64,000 nucleotides of DNA from Cohaesibacter haloalkalitolerans (GTDB lineage Bacteria; Pseudomonadota; Alphaproteobacteria; Rhizobiales; Cohaesibacteraceae): positions 372,001 through 436,000 of the forward strand of contig NZ_QNUM01000006.1 of the NCBI RefSeq assembly GCF_003574655.1, written 5' to 3'. Below, piece after piece: positions 37,758-47,446 of this stretch. The notes under the pieces are model-generated. The model saw only the letters and a program-made list of their open reading frames with translations. It had not been told where the DNA came from and ran no database searches. Every line of letters starts with the position of its first letter. Position 1 is the stretch's first letter. The position numbers and the translations under genes are program-made.

Positions 37758-40700
37758 TCAAGGAGCAATAGGTCGATTGACGCCAATCTCATCGAGAGCA
37801 GATTGCCGCAAGCCTTTGGAAACCTGCATTATGCTTGGCTCGGCAGTCCACAGCAACAGGGTTTCGACAGTCTTGCCCGGATAAAGTGGCTCCAACAGCC
37901 GGGCATAAAGCGCCATCTGGCTGCGATAGGCCAGGGGAATCGCCTCGGGCGACGGCGGTACGGAGCGATTCGTCTTGTAATCGACGATGATCACCCTGTC
38001 CTCAAGCACGACCAGCCGGTCGATCTGGCCGGAAACCGTGTGGTCCTCCCCAGCAACGGTTACAACACCGGCGATGGCCACTTCAGCAAGGCTGTCCGGG
38101 CTGAACAGATCAGCGAAATCCGGGTTGGACAAGAGCTGTAAAACCTCATCCAGAACGGCAATGCGCGCTGTCTCCGGCATGTCTTTGGCAACATGGGAAA
38201 GATACGAGAGACCCGCTATTTTTCGTTCATTTTCAGCAACTTGAGGAAGGTTCTCGATGAGGGCGTGAATGATCGTGCCCCGTCTACGCGGTTCCCAGTC
38301 ATACACGGGGCTGTGGCTGCTGCCACTGGCCACAAGCTGCGGACCACCGCGTTCGGCCTCGATCTTTTCTGCTGCCTTCGAAGGCTGCAACAGGGCCGTC
38401 GGGCGTGGTGGTTCACTCGCCTTGCGGAACAGCCAGTCGGGCAGCACTTCGCCGTCAGTGGCGCTGGAAGCCGGAGTCGTCTCAGTGGCCTCCCGGTCGC
38501 GGAAATTGCCTGCAAGGTGCCAGCGATAGATGGGGTCGCCGGTGACCGGGTGCGGCACTTCCTGCAAGTCTTCCGACAGTGCCCGGCGGGTGACCTCATA
38601 CCAGCAGTTCTCGGCCGGTGCCCGTACTCCGGTGTAGCCGGTAAGGTAAAGCCGGTCTTCGGCGCGGGTCATGCCGACATAGAGCAGCCGCAAATACTCC
38701 TCTTCTGCTTCCGCATCAAGGCGCGACAGCGCGGCGGCAACAGGCGCTGGCTGGTTGGCGGAAGAAGCCTTCCAGACCTTCAGATTCGGACTGCCATCGG
38801 GGGTCTCAAGGTCCACAAGATGCGGGTGATGTCTGGCATTGGCCGGTTTGCCAGTGCCGTCTACCAGAAAGACAATCGGTGCCTCAAGGCCCTTCGAGCC
38901 ATGCACCGTCATCACGCGGATCTGGCCTTCGGCAGCGCCCATGTCACGCTTGATCTCCGCACCGCCCTGACGCATGGCTGCAAGGAATGACTGCAGGTTT
39001 GGCGTCTGCTTTTTCTCGAAATCGAGAGCACGGGACAGCAACTCGTCAATGACCTCGTCGGCCTCCGGCCCGAGGCGTTCGATGAAGGCCCGGCGCTTGC
39101 CTTCGGGGCCAAGAATCTGGGCAAAGAAATCAAATGGTGGCTGGAAGTCGATCTGCCCCTGCCAGCGGCTGAGCTGGGCAAATATCGCGGCGAAATCCTC
39201 ATCACCCACAGCCCCCGCATCGGCGCGTTTTCGCAAGATATCCCAGAGGCTTACCGAGCGTCCACCCGCCTCATGGGCGAGGTCATACAGGCGCTCGTCC
39301 GACAGCCCGAACAGCGGGCTGCGCAGCACCGCAGCCAGCGACAGATCATCCTCAGGCAACAGCATGATGTCGCCCAGCGCCAACAGATCCATCACCGCGA
39401 TATGGTCGAGCAGCGCCAGCCGGTCGGCACCTGCCACCGGCAGTCCGGCCTCCTTCAGCGCCCGGTTGACGGCGTTGACGAACGCCCCGCGCTTGCGCAC
39501 CAGAACGAGCACGTCCCCTGCAGTTATCTTGCGCCCGTTGCCTTCCAGATGCTGACCGGTATCGAGCCAATGGCGTATGGTTCGAGCGATGTCCTTTGCC
39601 AACCGCACCTGCGGGTCGGCGTCGCCCTGTGCATCCAGCGGCTTGGCCCAGTCCTCGTCCATGGTTGGTTCGGTGCGCTCATAAAGTGGCCAGACCTCGA
39701 CAAGGCCGGGATCGCGCCCGCGGATCGGTTCATGGTCGGTTTTCTGCTTGTCCGAAGACAGCGCCTCATAGGTGGCTGCCGACGAGAAGACCTGATCGAC
39801 CGATTTGAGCACATGTGGCGTCGAGCGGAAGGACAGCCGCAGCTTGATATCATGGAAGGGCTTTCCCGCGCGTTCGGCCTGACGACCGAAGTGCCGGCGC
39901 ATGTCGGCGAACCATTTTGGCTTGGCACCCTGAAAGGAATAGATTGACTGCTTTTCGTCGCCAACGGCAAAAATCGTGCGATTGACGTCCCTTGCACTGT
40001 CGCCAGAGAAAAATTCTTCTCCGAGCTGCTGGATGATTTCCCACTGATGGGGGTTGGTGTCCTGCGCCTCATCAACCAGAATATGGTCGATGCCCTGATC
40101 CAGCTTATAATGCACCCAGGCCGCAGCCCGCACCGGGCGCAGCAGTTGGGCCGCCTTGAGGATCAGATCTTCGAAATCCATCAGCCCGCGGGCCGCCTTG
40201 GCCCGTTCGTAATAGCCGATCACCCCTTCGGCCAGCGTGAAGAGCGCCCGGCTGACTTCCAAAGTCACAAGAGCGTTGCGCTTGTCAAACAGCGCGTCGA
40301 GCCGTGTCTGCTCCCGCTCGATGGCACCCTCAAGGCCGAGGTCGCCTTCGATCGTCTTTTTCGAGGCCATGTAGGACAGGGCCTTGGCCTTGCCGTCCTT
40401 CTTGCGGAACAGCTCAAGCCAGAGGCTGATCTGCTCGCCAAGTGGTGGGTGGGCAAGAAGCGCGCGCATCAGCCCGGCCTGCGCCTGGTCCCGCTTGCCG
40501 CCGGTTTCAAACAGGGGTGCCAGCGCGCTGAGATAGCCTGCGGCAAAGTCCGGCCCGAACGGAATGGCAGCATCAAGCGAAGCCAGAGAGTCGCGCGCCT
40601 CAAGCCCGAGTGCCGCCGCCAGACTGGCTACCGCCGCCTCAAGGCCCGTGGAACCGGCTCCGGGGTCGGAGATTTCAGCACCTTCCATGAAACGGCCAAA

Positions 40701-41318
40701 GCCTTCGCGGTCACGCACCACCGAGATGAGCGCGCCCTGAATATCCATGTCGCCCATGTGATTGATCAGCAGGCCGAGTGCCGCCGTCCATTGGGGCCGG
40801 ATTTCGAGGCGGGCGGCCCGCATCACATGGGCGAGCGATGCATCCAGCAGCTCTGAGGCCAGCTGGTCATCGAGAATCTCGAAATGGGCCGGAACATTGG
40901 CCTCGAGCGGGAACTGATGCAAAAGCCGTTCGGCGAAGGCATGGATGGTCTGGATCTTCAGCCCGCCCGGCGTTTCCAGCGCCCGCGCAAACAGGCGACG
41001 CGCCCGCTGCAACTGCGGATCGCTGGGCCGCTTGCCGTCAAGGCTGGTCAGCTCCTGCCGCAGCGCATCGTCTGAGAGTTCGGTCCAGCCGCTGAGCTGG
41101 CGAAACACACGGTTCGACATCTCCGCCGCAGCCGCCTTGGTGAAGGTGAGGCAGAGGATCTTGGAGGGTTCGGTGCCTGCCAGCAACAGCCGGATGACGC
41201 GGCGAGCCAGCACGAAGGTCTTGCCCGACCCGGCATTGGCACTCACCCAGGCCGAGTTTTCCGGATCCGATGCGCGGGACTGGGCTTCCTGTGTCTCGAG
41301 AGGAATCTGCATGGCCAT
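37758..41318 (-). CDS. addA: Double-strand break repair helicase-nuclease AddA
   Basis: A 1186-residue UvrD/RecB-like helicase with a C-terminal nuclease. It shows the Walker A ANAGSGKTFVLARRV, LTFTKAAAAEM, the DEAQD Walker B (HILVDEAQDTNPHQWE), GDEKQSIYSFQGA, the TVHGSKGLEAPIVFLVDG motif and the RecB nuclease motif VIIVDYKTNRSVPP preceded by RGTIIHALIENLP. With AddB it resects DNA ends for recombination. The ATG at 41318 lies one base after the addB stop and has AGGAG upstream; an in-frame ATG at 41447 inside addB is less likely. Confidence 0.95.
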   Translation of the reverse strand: MAMQIPLETQEAQSRASDPENSAWVSANAGSGKTFVLARRVIRLLLAGTEPSKILCLTFTKAAAAEMSNRVFRQLSGWTELSDDALRQELTSLDGKRPSDPQLQRARRLFARALETPGGLKIQTIHAFAERLLHQFPLEANVPAHFEILDDQLASELLDASLAHVMRAARLEIRPQWTAALGLLINHMGDMDIQGALISVVRDREGFGRFMEGAEISDPGAGSTGLEAAVASLAAALGLEARDSLASLDAAIPFGPDFAAGYLSALAPLFETGGKRDQAQAGLMRALLAHPPLGEQISLWLELFRKKDGKAKALSYMASKKTIEGDLGLEGAIEREQTRLDALFDKRNALVTLEVSRALFTLAEGVIGYYERAKAARGLMDFEDLILKAAQLLRPVRAAAWVHYKLDQGIDHILVDEAQDTNPHQWEIIQQLGEEFFSGDSARDVNRTIFAVGDEKQSIYSFQGAKPKWFADMRRHFGRQAERAGKPFHDIKLRLSFRSTPHVLKSVDQVFSSAATYEALSSDKQKTDHEPIRGRDPGLVEVWPLYERTEPTMDEDWAKPLDAQGDADPQVRLAKDIARTIRHWLDTGQHLEGNGRKITAGDVLVLVRKRGAFVNAVNRALKEAGLPVAGADRLALLDHIAVMDLLALGDIMLLPEDDLSLAAVLRSPLFGLSDERLYDLAHEAGGRSVSLWDILRKRADAGAVGDEDFAAIFAQLSRWQGQIDFQPPFDFFAQILGPEGKRRAFIERLGPEADEVIDELLSRALDFEKKQTPNLQSFLAAMRQGGAEIKRDMGAAEGQIRVMTVHGSKGLEAPIVFLVDGTGKPANARHHPHLVDLETPDGSPNLKVWKASSANQPAPVAAALSRLDAEAEEEYLRLLYVGMTRAEDRLYLTGYTGVRAPAENCWYEVTRRALSEDLQEVPHPVTGDPIYRWHLAGNFRDREATETTPASSATDGEVLPDWLFRKASEPPRPTALLQPSKAAEKIEAERGGPQLVASGSSHSPVYDWEPRRRGTIIHALIENLPQVAENERKIAGLSYLSHVAKDMPETARIAVLDEVLQLLSNPDFADLFSPDSLAEVAIAGVVTVAGEDHTVSGQIDRLVVLEDRVIIVDYKTNRSVPPSPEAIPLAYRSQMALYARLLEPLYPGKTVETLLLWTAEPSIMQVSKGLRQSALDEIGVNRPIAP

Positions 41319-41319
41319 G

Positions 41320-44300
41320 TTAGTCCTCTCCTCCCTGTTGTTCCCATTCCTTGACGCGGGCCACATGATCATACGGGCTCTCGAAACGCTCAAACATCGG
41401 GCGGGCTCGCGATGGATAGGTTTTTGCCGGATCGTCATAGGCCGCAATCAGCCCCAGAAGGCGTTTGCCTACCAGCTCGACGACATCCTCGGCGGCATAG
41501 TCCTTTTCGACGCCGGGCTTGCGCTCGCCAGCGTCCCGTCCACCGGACAGGCGGATCCATTCCATGTTGCCGACTTCGATGCCGCGGGGGATGGTGTCAA
41601 ACCCACCGAGCTTAGCCATGTAGCCTTCCAACGCCAGCTGTGGGGCAAAGCCGAGCAGCACCTGCTTGGCGGAGGGCGGTTGGCCGGTCTTGAAGTCGAT
41701 GACTTCGAGCCTGTCGTCAACGGTAACATCGAGCCTGTCGGCACGGCCTCTGAGGATGAAGTCACCGCCGCGCATCGGCAGGGTGATGCGCCCGGAAATC
41801 TCGGCATGACGCCCGGCAATGCCATCGGCGCGGGGCGCCTCCCAGTCGAGCACGAACCAGCGGGCGATGCGCTCGAAGCGGGGCCACCAGAAGGCCAGAA
41901 GCTCGGGGAAATTTTCCCATTGGACAAAGGCCTCACGGCCAAGTTGGAGAAGGCGCTCGACGGCGCTGTCATCAAAGGGGCCGGTCCATTCTTCGGTGAA
42001 GGCCCCCAGAATGTCGTGAATGATCGAGCCCTTTTCCGCTCCCCCCGGAGCAGACCCTATGGGGTCGAGAACTTTCAAACCCAGCACATGCTTGGCATAG
42101 AGGGCATAGGGATCGCGCACCCATGTCTCGATTTCGGTGACCGAGAGCGAGCGGGGGCGTGCCTCGAGCGGCGGGCAGGGGGCGGGGCGCTCGATCGTGA
42201 CCGGCTGGCGCGGCGCATCCAGTTGCCGGGCCCAACGGGTGAGCAGGTCTCCCCGTTTGTGCATGGCGTCGCGCGCCTCGGGTCCGGCGACTGCTTCCAG
42301 ACGCTGTAGCCAGCGGCTTGGCACGCTCGGCGAGCCGCCCGTCTTGACAGCACGAACCAGCACGACTTCGCGCCGTCCCATGGCCTGGGCAAAGTCGTGG
42401 GCGGCGAGGCCAATCCGGCGTTCAGGCGGTTCCAGTTTCATCTGGGCGCGCATCGGCCGGGAAAGCCAGGCGTCGGTCTTGGTCTCGGCTGGCCATGAGC
42501 CCTCGTTCAGCCCGCCGATGACGACCCTGTCCACATCAAGCAGGCGCGCTTCCAGCGTTCCGAGCAGTTGCACCCGCTGGTCGCCTTCGCCGTGTGACAG
42601 CACCGTCTCGCCGGACATCAGGGCCACCAGAAACGGCTCCAGATCGCTGGGTGTCATGTCGGAGGCAATGGTAGCTGCCAAGGAGGCCCGGTCAAAGAAA
42701 TCCTGCATCGATCGCCCTGCGGCCTCGTCATAGAGCCGGTCGGGCGTCCCGTCCCGGTCCATCGCCACCGCCTCAAGGGCGGCAATCACGGATGCAAGCC
42801 AATCGGCAAAGGAAGGCTCCTCCTCGGCATCCACAAGGGCAAGCAGCGGGGCGACCGCTGCAACAAGCTGGTCGAGCAACTGCGCGGTGAGGGCCCAGGT
42901 TTCCGGCAGCGCCCCATCCGCGCCGAGCCGCTTCTGTTCAGCGTCGCGTTTGCGGGCAAATTCATCCAGCAGGGGCTTCTGGCCATCACCAAGGCGCGGC
43001 CCGCGCAGCACGCGCAATTCGAGAAAGCGGGCAGCCCGTCGCACATCGGCGCGGGGCATGCCGAACGAAGCCAGCGGATGCTTCATCAGTGCCAGCAGTT
43101 TGACCGGATCGAAGCCATTGACGACGCAATCGATCATCAGGCGCATCAGCAGCGCGGGCGGTGTTTCGGCCAGCGGCATGCCTGCGGTGTCTTCAACGGT
43201 GATCCCCCAGCGCTTGAGTTCGAGCAGAACCCGTCGCGCCAGCGCCCGATCCGGGGTGACAAGCGCCGTGCGGGCGCCGGGGCGTTCCAGCACCTCGCGC
43301 AGTGCAAGAGCGGCTATGCGCGCCTCTTCCTGTTCGTTGCCCGCCTCGGCCAGTGTCACGTTGTCGAGCGCCAGCGCCCGGTCAGCGTGGCTGATCGCTT
43401 CAAGGCTTGTCTGCCAGTGTTCGGTGGTTTCAGCCGGGCGCAAGGCCTCGCTGACCAGCCTCTCGCGCAGCGCGAGCGCGGAGGCGACGTCGGAGAGCTG
43501 GGTCACGTCCGCGCGCTGCAACGCCATGCGGTCAAGCAATTGCTTGAGGTTGAACTGGGGATGCCCGGCAGACGGTTCGGCTTCGCCGGTTTCAGGATGC
43601 AGACGGCCGATGGCCTGCCAGCTTGCCTCATCAAGACCGGTGTCGAGTCCGGGCAGAATGAGCGCTCCTTGCGGATGGCGGGCAACCGCTTCCAGCAGGT
43701 CGGCGGTGGCGGGAATGGAACCGGTCGAGCCCGCAGCAATGACCGGGCCGTCATATTGGCCGATCGCCATGATTTCCGCTGCCAGCACGGCATTGCGCCG
43801 CTCCACCGGATCGACAAGCTCCAGTGCCTTGAGATGCTCTGGCCATGTGGCGGTGGCGATTTTCAGGAAGTCGAGGCTCATCTGCCAGAAGGCGCCGTAA
43901 TCCTCAGGCACCAGATCGTTGAGATAGGCCCAATCGGAGCGCTCGCGGTGCACGGCATCGATAAGGGCAAGAAGATCAATGGCCAGATAGGCCGCATCAG
44001 TCGGGCGGGCCGAGACATGCAGTGGTTGATCCGGCGTGAGCCCCATCAGGGCGTGGTCAACCTTCTGCGCCCAGTGATGCACCATCCGGGTCATGGTCAG
44101 GCGGCGCTCGATGGAATCCATGGCGGTGGGCAGCTTGCGGAACGAAGCGTCGCTGCTGGCCGCCACCTTGAAGGGCAGCAGATCCTCATCCGCCTCGCCG
44201 ATGACGTGGATTTTCGGCAGAATGGCACTTTGCCAGCCCCGCTTGCGCAAATGCGGCAGAAAGGCTTCCTTGAGGGCGTCGGCGGTGCGGCGCGTCGGCA

Positions 44301-44442
44301 CATAGAGGATGGCGCGGCTGAGGTCGGACGGGTTCCTGGCGCTGAAGCCCTCGACCAGCCGTCCGTCGATCATCGCATCGATCAGGGTTTCCAGAAAGGA
44401 GCTGGAAGGGGAGATGGTAAAAACATTCGCCGCTCTGCTCAT
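41320..44442 (-). CDS. addB: Double-strand break repair protein AddB, alphaproteobacterial type
   Basis: A 1040-residue partner of AddA. It has an inactive helicase-like N-terminal part (ILYVPTRRTADALKEAFLPHL), central RVQLLGTLEARLLDVDRVVIGGLNEGSWP, and a C-terminal RecB-type nuclease domain with GSIIHDILGAF and VIDFKTGQPPSAKQ. The iron-sulfur cysteines of Bacillus AddB are not seen, as in other alphaproteobacteria. The start at 44442 (MSRAANVFTISPSSSFLE) is preferred to the ATG at 44535, which adds an unconserved leader. It starts the addB-addA unit. Confidence 0.93.
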   Translation of the reverse strand: MSRAANVFTISPSSSFLETLIDAMIDGRLVEGFSARNPSDLSRAILYVPTRRTADALKEAFLPHLRKRGWQSAILPKIHVIGEADEDLLPFKVAASSDASFRKLPTAMDSIERRLTMTRMVHHWAQKVDHALMGLTPDQPLHVSARPTDAAYLAIDLLALIDAVHRERSDWAYLNDLVPEDYGAFWQMSLDFLKIATATWPEHLKALELVDPVERRNAVLAAEIMAIGQYDGPVIAAGSTGSIPATADLLEAVARHPQGALILPGLDTGLDEASWQAIGRLHPETGEAEPSAGHPQFNLKQLLDRMALQRADVTQLSDVASALALRERLVSEALRPAETTEHWQTSLEAISHADRALALDNVTLAEAGNEQEEARIAALALREVLERPGARTALVTPDRALARRVLLELKRWGITVEDTAGMPLAETPPALLMRLMIDCVVNGFDPVKLLALMKHPLASFGMPRADVRRAARFLELRVLRGPRLGDGQKPLLDEFARKRDAEQKRLGADGALPETWALTAQLLDQLVAAVAPLLALVDAEEEPSFADWLASVIAALEAVAMDRDGTPDRLYDEAAGRSMQDFFDRASLAATIASDMTPSDLEPFLVALMSGETVLSHGEGDQRVQLLGTLEARLLDVDRVVIGGLNEGSWPAETKTDAWLSRPMRAQMKLEPPERRIGLAAHDFAQAMGRREVVLVRAVKTGGSPSVPSRWLQRLEAVAGPEARDAMHKRGDLLTRWARQLDAPRQPVTIERPAPCPPLEARPRSLSVTEIETWVRDPYALYAKHVLGLKVLDPIGSAPGGAEKGSIIHDILGAFTEEWTGPFDDSAVERLLQLGREAFVQWENFPELLAFWWPRFERIARWFVLDWEAPRADGIAGRHAEISGRITLPMRGGDFILRGRADRLDVTVDDRLEVIDFKTGQPPSAKQVLLGFAPQLALEGYMAKLGGFDTIPRGIEVGNMEWIRLSGGRDAGERKPGVEKDYAAEDVVELVGKRLLGLIAAYDDPAKTYPSRARPMFERFESPYDHVARVKEWEQQGGED

Positions 44443-44624
44443 CCCTGTTTCTCCCCCTTGAGTACCCCGTTGGGCGCTTGGTCGTTCGGCATTGGCCGCA
44501 AGACTCACGTCGTGCAAGGGCAGAACAAATGCCATCAGCTGACCGGAGCGCTCCGATCAGCCGATTCAATTGTCGCCCATTTGAGGACAGTTCGCCTCAA
44601 GACGCAAGGCAGGTCAAGGCAATT

Positions 44625-45368
44625 TCAGGGCAGGCGTCCACCGGTTGCGCTCTCGTTGAGGGCGCGTTCAGCCCAGCGGATATCCCGTGGCGTGCCGACA
44701 TGCATCCAGGTGCCATCCATGATCAGGCCATAGAGGCGACCCTTCTCGATGGCCTGGTCGAATTCCTTGTTGAGCGAGTGGACGTCTTTCTTGGAATCCT
44801 TGAATAGGCGCGGGTGCAGAATCGCGGCACCACTATAGACATAGGGCGAGACTTCGTGTGCCTTGCGACGGCGCAGGCGGCCATAGGGGTCGAGCAGGAA
44901 GTCGCCGCGGCCCTTGTAGCCGACGGCGGTGACGGTCGGAGCCAGCAGCAGCAGGCCATCCATGGTGTCGTCCATCCAGTAATGGGCCAGCAGATCAAGG
45001 TTTGGAACGGAGCCTTCCATCCAGAAGCTGTCGGAGTTCAAAAGATAGAATGGGTCTTCCCCCAGCAACGGCAGGGCATTGACGACGCCGCCGCCGGTTT
45101 CCAGCAGGGTGTCCCGCTCGTCGGAAATGACAATCTCGAAATCGTCATACTGACGGACGTGGACGTCGACAAGGTCGGCCAGATAATGCACGTTGATAAC
45201 GGTGCGGGTCACCCCGGCCCGAGCCAGCGCAGTCAACGGTCGGTCGATGATCGCTCGGCCACCCACGTTGATCAGTGGTTTCGGTGTAATCGCAGAAAGG
45301 GGGCGCATGCGTTTTCCCATTCCGGCGGCGAGGATCATTCCGGTTTTTGGGCGGTTGAGCGTGTTCAT
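44625..45368 (-). CDS. Nucleotidyltransferase, MurU-like (MurNAc-1-phosphate uridylyltransferase)
   Basis: A 247-residue single-domain sugar-phosphate nucleotidyltransferase. It has the nucleotide loop AAGMGKRMRPLS, the lysine region ITPKPLINVGG, LLETGGGV and the metal-binding NSDSFW. This short form, beside an aminoglycoside-kinase-like gene, matches MurU of the cell-wall recycling route found in Pseudomonas and alphaproteobacteria, which makes UDP-MurNAc from MurNAc-1-P. Substrate is assigned by context; GDP-mannose or glucose-1-P forms are possible but usually longer. Confidence 0.82.
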   Translation of the reverse strand: MNTLNRPKTGMILAAGMGKRMRPLSAITPKPLINVGGRAIIDRPLTALARAGVTRTVINVHYLADLVDVHVRQYDDFEIVISDERDTLLETGGGVVNALPLLGEDPFYLLNSDSFWMEGSVPNLDLLAHYWMDDTMDGLLLLAPTVTAVGYKGRGDFLLDPYGRLRRRKAHEVSPYVYSGAAILHPRLFKDSKKDVHSLNKEFDQAIEKGRLYGLIMDGTWMHVGTPRDIRWAERALNESATGGRLP

Positions 45369-45500
45369 GGTTCTGTCCGTGCTTTTGTCGTTATTGTCCC
45401 TCAGTGACGCAACAGGGGCACCGAGGCTCGGCTTGGGTTATCATGTTGAGCCTGATACGTCTTGGGAACCTTGGGACAAGGTCAAACGCATCAGGGCAGG

Positions 45501-47105
45501 TTAGTGGTCGGTTGCCGGTAGCAGGCCTTCGGCCTCGTACCAGCGCTTCAGGGCACCAAGGAGTGGGTGGTCAATGGCGCGTGAAAGATAGTCTAGACTG
45601 CGCGGCACATGGGCAAGATAGCCGGTCCGTCCAGCCTGATTGGCTGCCCGTGCAAACGCTCCGAGATTCTTGGAGGTGCGCTGGGCGGCAATGATGTGAT
45701 AGGTCTCGGTGAAGGTGGCAGTAGTTGCGGCATCAAAGCCGCGCAGGCTCACATAATGGGTGCGCATTGCCTGTTCCAGTGAGGCCGGGATGGTCACCCG
45801 GGCATCCATGGAAAGCGCGGCAAGGTCATAGGCCGCTGGGCCGATGAGGCAATCCTGAAAATCAATGAAGCCGATGGCCCCTTCGCCAGCATCTGCTCCG
45901 AGCCAAAAGCAGTTGGGATCCTGCACGTCGCGCAGCACGAGAACCTGCTCTGCGGCGGTGATCTGGTCGAGGAGCGGGAGCCAGAGCGCCTTGAATTCGG
46001 TGCGCTTCTCTTCCGGGCAGGCTCTGCCATGGACATGCGGCCAGTAATGGTCAAGGAAGACATCAAGCTCGATCTCGAAAGCATTGTGGTCGTAGCGAGA
46101 AAGCGTGTGGCTACCACCCGTGCCCTCGAACCGGGTCGGCAGGGGCTGCTGGTGCAGATGGGCAAGGGCCGAAACTGTTGCCAGATAGCGGGCATTGACG
46201 GGCTCTTCCGGGCCCTCGGCCAGCGTCACGCCGCCGAAATCCTCCCACAGCATCAGGCCGTCTTCAACGGAGGCCCCGAAGCGGTGAGGCACCCTGAGAC
46301 CCATGGCTTCCAGCCTCTCGGCAATCGATAGCATGGGGGCAAGGGCAGTGACCCGATGGGCGACCTGATCATAAAGCCTGCCGTCTGGCAGCAATGGCCC
46401 CGGTTGCCGCTCCGGCATGTCCATCAGGATTGCGGTCTGTTGCAGCTCTTCGGGATGATCCGATGTCTCGGCAAACGGATCCTGCGGGCGCAACACCCGG
46501 TCATAGCTGCGAGGGGAGAGGTCTGAGGCGATGGGGTGGCGCAGGGCATCGCCCCAACCGGCATCAATCAGCAACCGGCGTTTCTGGCAAAGGCGCATGA
46601 GCCGTTCCCGCCAGACATCATTGCCCACGATGGTCAGGGTGCGGGCCGCGTCGCTCTCTCCTGCCGCAAAGCACAGACAGAGGCATGAGGGCGGCAACAG
46701 ATCATCGGCGCGATCTGGCCACTCGACTAGCGCCGCGCCGGTTTCCCATGACTCTTCGAAGCCGATTTCGTAAAGCTCTTCGCTGTCGCTGATTCGATAG
46801 AGATCAAAATGGGCGATCTCAAGCGAGGTTTCCCCGTCTTCATCGGGCATGGCATAACCTTGCACCAGTGTGAAGGTCGGGCTGGGAACCTCAAGCCATG
46901 GATCACCGGCCCGGGCGCGCAAAAGGGCGCGGGCAAAGCTGCTCTTGCCCATGCCCAGATCGCCGGAAAGCGCAACAACATCACCACAGGCGAGCAGGGG
47001 CGCAAGATCGGACGCCAGCGCCGCACTTGCTGCTTCCGACAGCCGGTCAAACACAAAGGACCAGCCGTGGGTCTCTTGAGACGGTAAGGATGTTCGGTCA
47101 GCCAT
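45501..47105 (-). CDS. TsaE-phosphotransferase fusion (tRNA t6A ATPase + AmgK-like kinase)
   Basis: A 534-residue two-domain protein. Residues about 1-155 are TsaE, the ATPase that drives the t6A tRNA modification complex: Walker A SGDLGMGKSSFARALL (near 48) and VPSPTFTLVQGY, HFDLYRI, VEWPDRA. Residues about 190-534 are an aminoglycoside-phosphotransferase-like kinase with LRDVQDPNCFWL (where APH kinases have HxDxxxxN) and FIDFQDCLIGP (the DFG-like metal site). The second domain matches AmgK, which phosphorylates MurNAc/GlcNAc at the anomeric position. ATG at 47105 starts the conserved part. The MurU-like gene lies 132 bases downstream on the same strand, giving both steps of the recycling route. 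Confidence 0.88.
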   Translation of the reverse strand: MADRTSLPSQETHGWSFVFDRLSEAASAALASDLAPLLACGDVVALSGDLGMGKSSFARALLRARAGDPWLEVPSPTFTLVQGYAMPDEDGETSLEIAHFDLYRISDSEELYEIGFEESWETGAALVEWPDRADDLLPPSCLCLCFAAGESDAARTLTIVGNDVWRERLMRLCQKRRLLIDAGWGDALRHPIASDLSPRSYDRVLRPQDPFAETSDHPEELQQTAILMDMPERQPGPLLPDGRLYDQVAHRVTALAPMLSIAERLEAMGLRVPHRFGASVEDGLMLWEDFGGVTLAEGPEEPVNARYLATVSALAHLHQQPLPTRFEGTGGSHTLSRYDHNAFEIELDVFLDHYWPHVHGRACPEEKRTEFKALWLPLLDQITAAEQVLVLRDVQDPNCFWLGADAGEGAIGFIDFQDCLIGPAAYDLAALSMDARVTIPASLEQAMRTHYVSLRGFDAATTATFTETYHIIAAQRTSKNLGAFARAANQAGRTGYLAHVPRSLDYLSRAIDHPLLGALKRWYEAEGLLPATDH

Positions 47106-47446
47106 CAGGCATCCTGCAATCTGCGCGAAGAAAAGCAAAGCTGCGTTCGAAGCTATGCTCGAACCTTTGTTCTGGCCACTGGATATAGCAGGAAAGGGCC
47201 ACTTGTCGACTCTTATGGTGAAAAACTAAGGGCGCATTGGTGGAATGAGAGCCATGAGTGAGGCGCGGGTCTCGCAAGGTGTGGGCAACTGGCTGCAGAA
47301 GGCTACCCGGCAGGGCGACTGACCCGGAAAAGACCTTACGGGCAGTCTACGCGAAGGGTCATCAGAAGGGCCATCAGAAGGGCCAAGAGCTTGCCATGAA
47401 AAAAGGGCCGTGATGGCCCCGATTTCAGTGTCGCGCTGTCGCCGGG
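47106..47446. other. Intergenic region without a gene
   Basis: Besides the kinase terminator at 47399-47420 and a short direct repeat (two copies of ATCAGAAGGGCC, about 47360-47385), nothing is seen. The promoter of the TsaE fusion gene should lie here. Confidence 0.45.
47399..47420 (-). terminator. Intrinsic terminator of the histidine kinase gene
   Basis: On the minus strand GGGCC-ATCAC-GGCCC is followed by TTTTTT, 27 bases after the stop codon. Confidence 0.88.

Noticed and set aside
47355-47390. Short direct repeats (ATCAGAAGGGCC) as a CRISPR-like or mobile repeat.
   Set aside because: Only two adjacent 12-base copies with no spacer pattern; likely slippage.
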